A stretch of 36,021 bases of DNA. It comes from Byssovorax sp. (GTDB lineage Bacteria; Myxococcota_A; Polyangia; Polyangiales; Polyangiaceae). The notes under the pieces were generated by a model that was not told the DNA's origin, made no database searches, and saw nothing but the letters and a program-made list of their open reading frames with translations. The stretch's first letter is position 1; every line of letters begins with the position of its first letter. Made by a program: the position numbers and the translations under genes. Where the stretch lies: assembly GCA_025362495.1 (NCBI GenBank), contig JANYGI010000112.1:1-36021 (forward strand). Reading direction: 5' to 3'. This document shows, piece after piece, positions 23,171 through 30,473 of this stretch.

Positions 23171-26100
23171 TCGAACTCGAGGCGCAGGCGGAAGTCGGCG
23201 CCGACGTTGCCGAAGGTCGAGCTGGAGACATCGTTGACGTTGTCGTACGAGCCCTGCACGCTCATCTTCCGGTTGAGACGCCACTCCACGTTGGAGCGCA
23301 CCTCGCGGTTCTCGGTGATACCCGTCGTCACCGTGGCCCGCACGTTGTCGGTGATGCGCTTGCCGACGGTCACCGTCGGCTCGGTGCGGCCCGTCTTCGA
23401 CGAGTAACCCGTCCCGAAGTGGAACTCGTCGATCAGCGGGACGATCTTCTTCACGGCCTTGTCGGCGCCGGTGAGGGCCGAGAGCGCCTCGAGGCCGACG
23501 GTCTCGCCGAGCGACGATACGGCCTCTCCGCGATCGATCTCGGCGCGGGTCATGCCGATGGTCAAGAGCAACACGATGTCTTCCTGGCGCAGCGGCGGAT
23601 CGCTCGCGAGCGTCATCTTGAGATCGTCGGCGTCGCCGTGGACGTTGAGGGTGATCCGCCAGATCCCGCTGCCGCTCTGGGTGCTCCCCGACGACGCGCC
23701 GCCCGAGCTGTCGGTGCCTGTCCCCGAGACCGACTGCTCGGCCGCGGCGCTGGCGTAGCGGCGGTATTCGGTCTGCGCGCGCACGTCGACCTGGGGGGCG
23801 ATCTTCAGCGGATCGTCGAAGCGCACCGAGCCCTCGCGCACCAGGAACTCGTTGTTGCGGAGCTGGAGCTTGGAGTCCGGGAGGATGCGCAGGAGGCCGC
23901 GCGCGCCGAAGCGCTGGTTGGTCCCCGAGAGCACGAGGCCGGGATCGGCCACCGCGAGCTCCATGTCGATGAGGTTGTTGGTGAAGCGGAGCGGCCGCGG
24001 GGACACCAGCGTGATCTCGAACTTCACGACGTCGTCGGCCGGATCGTAGGTGTTCACGACCGTGCGCGGAGGCCGGGCGAGCGAGCTCGGGTTCAGCGTC
24101 ATCGGCTTCGTGTAGCTGAACGAGGTGAGCGAGACGTTGCCCTTCACGTCGGGGAGGTTGCGCGCCGCGCCCGCGCTGCTCGGCGTGGGCCGGTACGTGG
24201 CCTCGAGATCGGCGTCGGCCGTGAACGTCACGCCCTCGGCCGCGGGGACCTTCACGCCGCGCGCGGTGATCGTCGCCGTGACCGCGCCGGCGTCCGGACC
24301 GCGGAGAGGCATGCGCCCCGACACCTCCATCGTGCCGCCGCCGAGGCGCGCCGTGGCCCGCTTGATCCGCGCGTCGCTGCCGGTGATGTCGAGGTCGATG
24401 TCGATGTCCTGGATCGCCAGCGGGATGCCCTTGAGGTTGAGGTCGCCCTTGCGCAGGTGGCCGGCGCCCGAGTACCGGAGCGCGCTCGGCGACCCCATGA
24501 TCCGCAGGTTGGCGTCGACGGTGCCAGCCGCGCGCTCGACGCCGGCGATCCCCTCGCTGAGCTTGGCGAGGTTGATCGGCTCGACCCGGGCAACGATGTC
24601 AACGTCGGGGGACGTCGTGACCCGATGGATCTTGCCGCCGGTCACGAAGGTCGCGCTGAGGCCTGCCTTGGCCCTGGCGGTGACGCGGAGCTCGGGCACG
24701 TCGAGCTCGTCGCCGGCGAGGACGATCGGCCCGCTGGGCGCCGCCAGGGCCACGCTGCTCCCGTCGCGCGCGATCTCGAAGCGCTGGATTGCCAGCGTCA
24801 TCTCGCCGCGCTGCGGGGCGCCGAGCGGCAGGCTCTTCACGTCGAGCGAGGCGGTGAGCTTGCCCTCGGGCGACGCGCTGGCGAACGCCACCCCGGGGAT
24901 CAGGTTCGACAGCGTGCCGAGATCGAGCTCGGTCACGCGGACGCGACCGTCGAGGATCATGCGCTTTTGACGGGTGATCCTCACGTCGTCGAGGGCGACC
25001 TGCCCCTCGAAGAGCGAGCCGTTGATCTTGAAGTAGCCCCCCGAGGCGTCGCGCTCGTACTCGGCGAGGTCGAAGGGCGCGCCGCGCTCGTTGCCGCAGC
25101 GGGTGCGGTTGACGACGCCGGCGGGCTTGCCCGTGCCCGTCATCGCGACGCGGAGGTGCGAGGGAGGCAGGCTCGCCGGGCCGATGCGCAGGCGCGAGAC
25201 GTCGACGTCGGCCACCGTCTCGAAGTCGCTCAGCGTCCCGCCGAGGTTGGCCACGAGCGAGATCGATCCGTCGAAGAGCTTGCCCGAGGCGCCGAACGCG
25301 TCGATCTTCGCGATGGGGATCCCGCTGCCGATCACCGTGCCTTGCACCACGCCGCCGTGCCGCACCGTCGCCGTCGCCAGCACGCTGCCCGAGCCCTTGC
25401 GCAGCGTCGCCGAGGTCACGTCGATGCGCATGCCCGACGAGCCCGCGTCCTTGTCGTCCCAGGAGAGATCGATCGCCGCGACGCCGTCGTCCCAGTGTTC
25501 GCCGAACATCGACACGGCCGAGACATCCATCGTGGTGTGGATGTCGAGCTGGCCCCCGCCGCAGCGATCGTCCTTGCCGCCGAGCGTGTAGTGGAAGCGC
25601 GCCTTGCCGCTGGCCACGGCGTCGATGTCGGCGAAGCGAGGATCCTTGTCGAAGTGGAAAATCTCGAAGAGATCACGGACGCGCACGTGGGGCGCGTCGC
25701 GGGTGTCGAGGTCCCCGTCGATGAGCACGTCGGGCCCCTTGTCGAAGGCGATCCGGGTCAGCGCCGAGCGCATGCGGCTGCCCCCGTGCTTGATGTGCGC
25801 GTCGCTGAGATCGAGCACCAGCGGCTCGAAGGCCACGTGCGAAGACTCGATGTCGCCGACGGGCATGCCCGCGAACACGAAGTCCTTGATCGCCAGATCG
25901 CCGGTGAATTTCGGGTGGGTGAAGGGCCCGCGCCCCGTGGCCTTGAGGCTGGCGACGCCGGCGACGGGGATGTCGATCAGCGGCGAGATCTCCGACAGGT
26001 CGATCTTCGTGTCCTCGAAGAGCTCGATGTCGAGCAGCGTGGCGAAGCCGAGCGTGACGTTGGTGTGAACGTGCGACTTCGGCGTATCGATCGCGAAGTT

Positions 26101-27630
26101 CGAGAACACGACGCCGGGCATCTTGTAGAGCGACGAGCGCTCGAGCCCGTTGACGATGAAATCGCCGTGGATCACCGCCTCTTTCACCCCCATGCGGTGC
26201 AGCTTGCGCGGGTCCGACACCGGGTGATCGAAGATCTCGAAGCCGTGGGTCGACACGCTGAGGGGGCCCTCGAGCAGCAGCGGATCGAGCGTGCCCTTGA
26301 GGTGCTCGAAGCGGCCGTGGTCGAAGCTCCAGCTCACGTAGGCCTGCGGGTGGACGCCGAGATCGCGCAGCAACGCCGGGAACTCGAGGCCTTCGAGGAT
26401 CACCGGGCCCACGGTGAGCGGGACGCCCTTCACGAACGGCTCGAGCTTCACCTCGGGGATGGTCACCTTCCCGTCGGCCCAGAGCGCGACCATCTTCGAG
26501 ACGAGGACGGTGCCGCTCGCGCTGGTGGCGAGATCGAGATCGAGGTGCTTCGCGAAGACCTTGCCGTCGGCGCCGATGCGGTCGCCCGCGACGTGCCCCG
26601 TCAGGATCGGCAGCCGCGATACGCCGTCGAAATCGGCCTCGAGATCGACCGTGAGCGAGCCCGTGGCGTGCGGCATGTCGACGAAGCGATGTGCGATCGA
26701 CGCGGGCACCCTCGCGTGAACGCGGCCGCGGGCCTGGATCGGGCCGCCCTTCGGGAGCTCGAGGTGGACCGCGCCGAGGCGCACCTCGACCGCGCGCGGG
26801 TCCGACTCGCCGAGGTGACACGAGGGCGTGGTGCCGGGATCGGGATCGAAATCGGCCGAGCCCTGGAGGAGCAGGCGCCGCACGACGACGCTCGTCCCTT
26901 GCACGCGGACGCGGGCGTCGAGCCGGCAGATCACGTCGTCGTCGACGGCGTCTTCCCAGGCCTCGCGACCAGGGAATTTGTAGGTCCGCGTCACCCGCGT
27001 CGTGCCGGCGCGGATCGCGATCTCGAAGGCCCCCGGGTCCTCGACCGACACGTCGAGATCGACCTCTTTCGTGTCGACGTGGAGCGAGTCCACCGTGGCG
27101 TCGATGCGCGCGTCGGTGATCGAGATCGACGCCAGCGGCGGGCGGGTCGGCCCGGTGGAAGGCGCGGTGCTGGCGCTGCCGTCGCCGGGGATGCGGTAGT
27201 GCAGGTTCGTCAGCTCGCCGTGCTCGACGACGGCGCGGATGCGCGGGCCGATGATCTCCACGTCGCCCACGTCGAGCTCGCCCGCCAGCAGCGAGAAGGG
27301 CCGCGGTCGGATCGCGGCGCGCTCGACCTGGAGGAACGGCGTGCCCCCGTCGGAGGCCTCGATCACCAGATCGTCGAGCGCGATCAGCATCGGCCAGGCC
27401 TGCACCGAGACCTGGTAGTGCGCGTTGAGGCCGAGCTCGGACGCCAGCAGCGTCGCCGTCTTGCGCGCGGCCCAGGCGCGCACCGGGCCCGTCCGCACGA
27501 GGAAGCCGAGGGCGAGCGGGACAGCGCCGACGATCGCAAAGAGGACGCAGAGGACGAGCGCGAAGAGGCGACCCCAGTCCCGGCGGGGGCGCCACTTCTG
27601 CGGTCGTTTCCTCGGCGGCGCCGTGAGCAT
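23167..27630 (-). CDS. tamB: TamB-like translocation and assembly module protein (AsmA/DUF490 family)
   Basis: A 1487-aa inner-membrane-anchored protein of the TamB/AsmA-like lipid-transfer family, proposed to form a long hydrophobic groove bridging the inner and outer membranes and to aid outer-membrane assembly or phospholipid transport. Visible: a basic N-terminus, a signal anchor at about residues 24-46 (LFALVLCVLFAIVGAVPLAL), about 1000 residues of repeating short beta-strands (VEIIGPRIRAVVEHGEL, VSGRMPLRGPD, GAGHLRKGDLNLKG), and a C-terminal DUF490-type domain with FTNNLIDMELAV, RVQG-like strands, IGMTRAEIDRGEA, VTVGKRITDNVRATVTTGI and the final RLRLEFE. It is longer than E. coli TamB (1259). 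Its likely Omp85 partner lies 5 kb downstream in the same orientation rather than next to it. The stop overlaps a small chimeric frame. Confidence 0.92.
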   Translation of the reverse strand: MLTAPPRKRPQKWRPRRDWGRLFALVLCVLFAIVGAVPLALGFLVRTGPVRAWAARKTATLLASELGLNAHYQVSVQAWPMLIALDDLVIEASDGGTPFLQVERAAIRPRPFSLLAGELDVGDVEIIGPRIRAVVEHGELTNLHYRIPGDGSASTAPSTGPTRPPLASISITDARIDATVDSLHVDTKEVDLDVSVEDPGAFEIAIRAGTTRVTRTYKFPGREAWEDAVDDDVICRLDARVRVQGTSVVVRRLLLQGSADFDPDPGTTPSCHLGESDPRAVEVRLGAVHLELPKGGPIQARGRVHARVPASIAHRFVDMPHATGSLTVDLEADFDGVSRLPILTGHVAGDRIGADGKVFAKHLDLDLATSASGTVLVSKMVALWADGKVTIPEVKLEPFVKGVPLTVGPVILEGLEFPALLRDLGVHPQAYVSWSFDHGRFEHLKGTLDPLLLEGPLSVSTHGFEIFDHPVSDPRKLHRMGVKEAVIHGDFIVNGLERSSLYKMPGVVFSNFAIDTPKSHVHTNVTLGFATLLDIELFEDTKIDLSEISPLIDIPVAGVASLKATGRGPFTHPKFTGDLAIKDFVFAGMPVGDIESSHVAFEPLVLDLSDAHIKHGGSRMRSALTRIAFDKGPDVLIDGDLDTRDAPHVRVRDLFEIFHFDKDPRFADIDAVASGKARFHYTLGGKDDRCGGGQLDIHTTMDVSAVSMFGEHWDDGVAAIDLSWDDKDAGSSGMRIDVTSATLRKGSGSVLATATVRHGGVVQGTVIGSGIPIAKIDAFGASGKLFDGSISLVANLGGTLSDFETVADVDVSRLRIGPASLPPSHLRVAMTGTGKPAGVVNRTRCGNERGAPFDLAEYERDASGGYFKINGSLFEGQVALDDVRITRQKRMILDGRVRVTELDLGTLSNLIPGVAFASASPEGKLTASLDVKSLPLGAPQRGEMTLAIQRFEIARDGSSVALAAPSGPIVLAGDELDVPELRVTARAKAGLSATFVTGGKIHRVTTSPDVDIVARVEPINLAKLSEGIAGVERAAGTVDANLRIMGSPSALRYSGAGHLRKGDLNLKGIPLAIQDIDIDLDITGSDARIKRATARLGGGTMEVSGRMPLRGPDAGAVTATITARGVKVPAAEGVTFTADADLEATYRPTPSSAGAARNLPDVKGNVSLTSFSYTKPMTLNPSSLARPPRTVVNTYDPADDVVKFEITLVSPRPLRFTNNLIDMELAVADPGLVLSGTNQRFGARGLLRILPDSKLQLRNNEFLVREGSVRFDDPLKIAPQVDVRAQTEYRRYASAAAEQSVSGTGTDSSGGASSGSTQSGSGIWRITLNVHGDADDLKMTLASDPPLRQEDIVLLLTIGMTRAEIDRGEAVSSLGETVGLEALSALTGADKAVKKIVPLIDEFHFGTGYSSKTGRTEPTVTVGKRITDNVRATVTTGITENREVRSNVEWRLNRKMSVQGSYDNVNDVSSSTFGNVGADFRLRLEFE

Positions 27631-27724
27631 CCCGGGCAGCTTAGCCCAGGGGCGCGCCTGCTGCTGGGACGGGATGTGTCCGCAATTTGCCCCGGCGCGA
27701 CGCGCGCTTCACCGAGCGAACGTC

Positions 27725-27763
27725 ACGCAGGCCGAGGCGAAGGAGGGCGCCGAGGCGCGGAGG
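27725..27763. repeat. Purine-rich degenerate intergenic repeat
   Basis: In the 167-bp gap between the endonuclease-like gene and tamB, a run of short GGCGAAGGAGG/GCCGAGGCG-like units resembles the dispersed CGCCGAGG intergenic repeats of many proteobacteria. Only one copy is present in the window, so assignment as a repeat family is tentative. The rest of the gap shows no gene and no clear promoter. Confidence 0.25.
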
Positions 27764-27797
27764 CGACGATACGCCCCGCGCTCTCGAGGCGGAGCCT

Positions 27798-28823
27798 TCA
27801 ATGCACCAGGTACGTCGCCGAGATCGGCGAGTGATCGCTCGCGTACTTGCTCGCGTCGTCGACGTCCTTGGCGTGCGTGAGCACCACCGACGTCGGATCG
27901 AGCATGGAATGGAGCGCAGGGTTCGCCATCTGGTGATCGATGAGCTCGAGCTTGCCCATGAAATTATAGCTGTGGCGATCGCTCGTCTGCACCGAGTCGG
28001 CCGAGTCGACGAAGAGCTGCGGCGCCGCGCCGGCCACCGCGAGGTACGGCGGCGAACCGGGCGTGTCGTTGTAGTCGCCCAGGACGAGGATCCCGACGTC
28101 GGGCTGCTTGGCCTGGAGATCGTCGGCGATCTTGCGCGTGTGCTGGGCCTCGGCGAGGCGCTTGTCGGGATCGTCGGGAGCGGCCTTGGCCTTGAAATGC
28201 ACCCCGAGCACCACGATCGCGCGGTGGTTGAAGGTGAAGTGCAGCTCGACGCAGTCGCGGGCGTAGTGGTACTGCGGGCCGTTGGTACCCGCGAGGACGA
28301 ACACGTCGTCCTTGTGGCTGACGACGCTGTCGGGGACGACCTTGGTCAGCACGCCGATGTCGATCCCGCGCGAGTCGTTGCCCTCGATCAAGATCGTCTG
28401 AGCGTAGGCGGAGCCGAGCTCGGTCGCGTTGAGATCGTCGAGGATGCCCTTGTTCTCAATCTCCGCGAGCACGACGATGTCGGCGTTCAGGGCCTTGATC
28501 TCGGCGCCGATCGTCGCCCGCTTCTTGGCGTAGTCGGCGGCGCTGAGGATGATCTCGGTGGGCGTCGCCGGGTTCTTCTTGGTGTCGAAATAGTTGTGGG
28601 TGTTCCAGTCGGTGATCTTGAGCGGCGCGGCCGGAATGCTGCCTCCGGAGCCGCCGTCGCCGCCGCCGCTTCCGGTGGTGGTCGTCGCGCTGGTCTCGCC
28701 TCCGCTGCCGGTGGTCGCGCTCGTCGTCGCGCCCTGCCCGCAGGCGGCGGCGAGCACGAGCAACGGAGCGACGAGCAAGCCGGCGAACGAGCGGCCCGAG
28801 CTGAAGAAAGAAGAGCGCAGCAT
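27798..28823 (-). CDS. Endonuclease/exonuclease/phosphatase-family lipoprotein
   Basis: A 341-aa exported protein. The ATG at 28823 gives a lipoprotein signal, with LLVAPLLVLAAAC as hydrophobic core and lipobox, followed by a Thr/Ser/Gly tether (about 35 residues). The body is an EEP-fold metal-dependent phosphoesterase (DNase I, sphingomyelinase and inositol-phosphatase relatives): ITDWNTHNYFD (first strand, Asn), VVLAEIENKG (metal-binding Glu), LHFTFNHRAIVVLGVHFKA (His), LVLGDYNDTPGSP (Asp and Asn), and the final catalytic His in SDHSPISA. A surface-tethered nuclease or phospho-lipase/phosphatase is expected; the substrate cannot be told from sequence. The gene is 74 nt downstream of the c-type cytochrome gene in the same direction, so it may share or end its operon. 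Confidence 0.9.
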   Translation of the reverse strand: MLRSSFFSSGRSFAGLLVAPLLVLAAACGQGATTSATTGSGGETSATTTTGSGGGDGGSGGSIPAAPLKITDWNTHNYFDTKKNPATPTEIILSAADYAKKRATIGAEIKALNADIVVLAEIENKGILDDLNATELGSAYAQTILIEGNDSRGIDIGVLTKVVPDSVVSHKDDVFVLAGTNGPQYHYARDCVELHFTFNHRAIVVLGVHFKAKAAPDDPDKRLAEAQHTRKIADDLQAKQPDVGILVLGDYNDTPGSPPYLAVAGAAPQLFVDSADSVQTSDRHSYNFMGKLELIDHQMANPALHSMLDPTSVVLTHAKDVDDASKYASDHSPISATYLVH

Positions 28824-28897
28824 CCCCGAGAGGTACTCGTTTTCCAGCGGGCGAGGTAGCCCCCGCCGCGCGGATTTCTCCGACTGGGTGGGGGCGC

Positions 28898-29365
28898 TCA
28901 GCGCAGCGGCCGTCGACGATCCGTGTCGCGATACCTCTGTCGATACTGATCGTGGCAGGCCTTGCAGGCGACGCGACACCCGTCCACGTTCGAGGCCCGC
29001 GCGGCGGCGGCGCCCTGGCTCGCGATGGCCTTCCACCCGTCGTAGCCCGGCGGATCGATGCGTTCGATGCGTTCGAAGACGGCCACGAGCGCCTCCGGAG
29101 TGCCCGACGCCAGGGTGCGCGCGGCGGTCCCCTTCATCCACGTTTGGAGCGGAAAATCCGGGCCGATCGCTGGAGCGAGGGTTGCGCTGGAGCTGGCTTG
29201 ACCGGACTGCGCCGGCTCGGTCGCCGCGTCGCGCCGATCGGCGCACGAGGGCAGCCCGAGCAGCACTATCACTGCGCCCATCGCCGCCGCGCGACAGGGC
29301 CGCTCGCGGTGGGGTCGCGCTGACCGTGACGCGCGGCGAACATCGATAGAAGGAGCTCTGTTCAT
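28898..29365 (-). CDS. Small c-type cytochrome lipoprotein
   Basis: A 155-aa protein with one heme-binding motif near the C-terminus, CKACH (134-138), in the context CKACHDQYRQRYRD. The C-x2-C-H-x2-Y-R arrangement at the very end of the chain is the pattern of cytochrome c'-type proteins. The ATG at 29365 (GGTGAGG upstream) leaves a long basic n-region before the hydrophobic MGAVIVLLGLPSC; an alternative ATG at 29281 gives a normal lipoprotein signal with lipobox L-P-S-C. It starts 7 nt after the stop of the di-heme peroxidase gene, so it is probably the electron donor or partner of that enzyme. Confidence 0.82.
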   Translation of the reverse strand: MNRAPSIDVRRASRSARPHRERPCRAAAMGAVIVLLGLPSCADRRDAATEPAQSGQASSSATLAPAIGPDFPLQTWMKGTAARTLASGTPEALVAVFERIERIDPPGYDGWKAIASQGAAAARASNVDGCRVACKACHDQYRQRYRDTDRRRPLR

Positions 29366-29372
29366 CGCGACC

Positions 29373-30473
29373 TCACCTCGCCGTCACGGAGGCCACGGCG
29401 GCCTCGCTGGCGTAGTCCGCCGGCAGCTCGCCCGTGAGCGACTTCAACCAGATCACGATCGAGCCCACCTCCGCGCTGGTGAAATCCAGCCCGAGCTGGT
29501 GCTTCCCCATGGTGTGCACGGCGTCCTCCAGCGTGGCCGCCGAGCCATCGTGGAAGTACGGGCCCGTCTTCTCCACGTTGCGCAGCGTGGGGACCTTGAA
29601 CATCATCCGATCGGCGCTGGCGTGGGTCACCATCATGCGTCCAGTGTCGCTCTGGTTCGGCCAGGGCTCGACCACGCCCACGCGCTCGAACATCGATCCT
29701 CCGAGCAGGGGGCCCGTGTGGCAAACCATGCAGCCGGAGTTGAGGAAGAGCTTGAGTCCCTCTTTTTCCGGGCGGGTGAGCGCGGCCTTGTCGCCCGCGA
29801 GATACCGGTCCCAGCGGCCCGGGGTCATCAATCCTCGCTCGAAGGCGCCGATCGCTCCGCCGACGTTATCGTAGCTCATCGGGTGGGCCTCGCCGGGGAA
29901 CGCCTCGCGGAACGCGCGGTCGTACGCGGGGATGGCCTCGAGCCTCGCCACGACCTCCTCCGCGCTGCTCATCCCCATCTCCAGCGGGTTGAGGATGGGG
30001 CCTTTGGCCTGCTCCTCGACGTCGCTGGAGCGGCCGTCCCAGAACTGGGAGAACGACCCCGCGGCGTTGTAGACCGTGGGCGCGTTGCGGCTGCCGTGGT
30101 GCCCGTCGATGCCCGTCGACGTCGCCTTCCTGTCGACGCCGAACTGCTGGAGATCGTGGCAGCCATTGCAGGAGAGATCGTTGTTCTTCGAGAGCCTCTT
30201 CTCGTAGAAGAGCAGGCGCCCGAGGGCGATCTTCGCCGGCGTGCGCGGGTAGCGCGCCGACTCTGCCGCCGAGTCGATCGCCTGGAAGCGCCGCAGTAAC
30301 CGGGGATTGATCTCGCTCGACGCCTCGCTGACGTCCGTGGCGTAGATCGCCTGGATCGACGCCGCGGGCGGGGGAGGAGTCTTGTCGGCAGCCGGCGCGT
30401 GACTGCACGCCTCCAGGAGGAGCAGAGCGCCGGTCACGAATCGCCTGGTGGTCGGAGCGGGCATGGATTTCAT
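29373..30473 (-). CDS. Di-heme cytochrome c peroxidase lipoprotein, coupled to the sensor kinase
   Basis: A 366-aa CcpA/MauG-family enzyme. The ATG at 30473 overlaps the kinase TGA as ATGA, which decides the start and implies translational coupling. The signal MKSMPAPTTRRFVTGALLLL leads to the lipobox E-A-C (Cys23). Heme motifs are CNGCH (102-106) and CMVCH (248-252). Between and around them are LGRLLFYEKRLSKNNDLSC, SRNAPTVYNAA, FWDGRSSDVEEQAKGPILNP and, near the C-terminus, FKVPTLRNVEKTGPYFHDGS, all standard for bacterial di-heme peroxidases, which reduce H2O2 with electrons from a small cytochrome. The envelope location and the c-type cytochrome 7 nt downstream fit that reaction. Confidence 0.94.
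   Translation of the reverse strand: MKSMPAPTTRRFVTGALLLLEACSHAPAADKTPPPPAASIQAIYATDVSEASSEINPRLLRRFQAIDSAAESARYPRTPAKIALGRLLFYEKRLSKNNDLSCNGCHDLQQFGVDRKATSTGIDGHHGSRNAPTVYNAAGSFSQFWDGRSSDVEEQAKGPILNPLEMGMSSAEEVVARLEAIPAYDRAFREAFPGEAHPMSYDNVGGAIGAFERGLMTPGRWDRYLAGDKAALTRPEKEGLKLFLNSGCMVCHTGPLLGGSMFERVGVVEPWPNQSDTGRMMVTHASADRMMFKVPTLRNVEKTGPYFHDGSAATLEDAVHTMGKHQLGLDFTSAEVGSIVIWLKSLTGELPADYASEAAVASVTAR

Noticed and set aside
22975-27834. A 1619-codon open frame on the plus strand, antisense to tamB
   Set aside because: It is a GC-bias shadow: composition is Arg/Glu/Val/Asp/His-rich without domains, and the opposite strand has a coherent TamB-like protein with signal anchor and family motifs.
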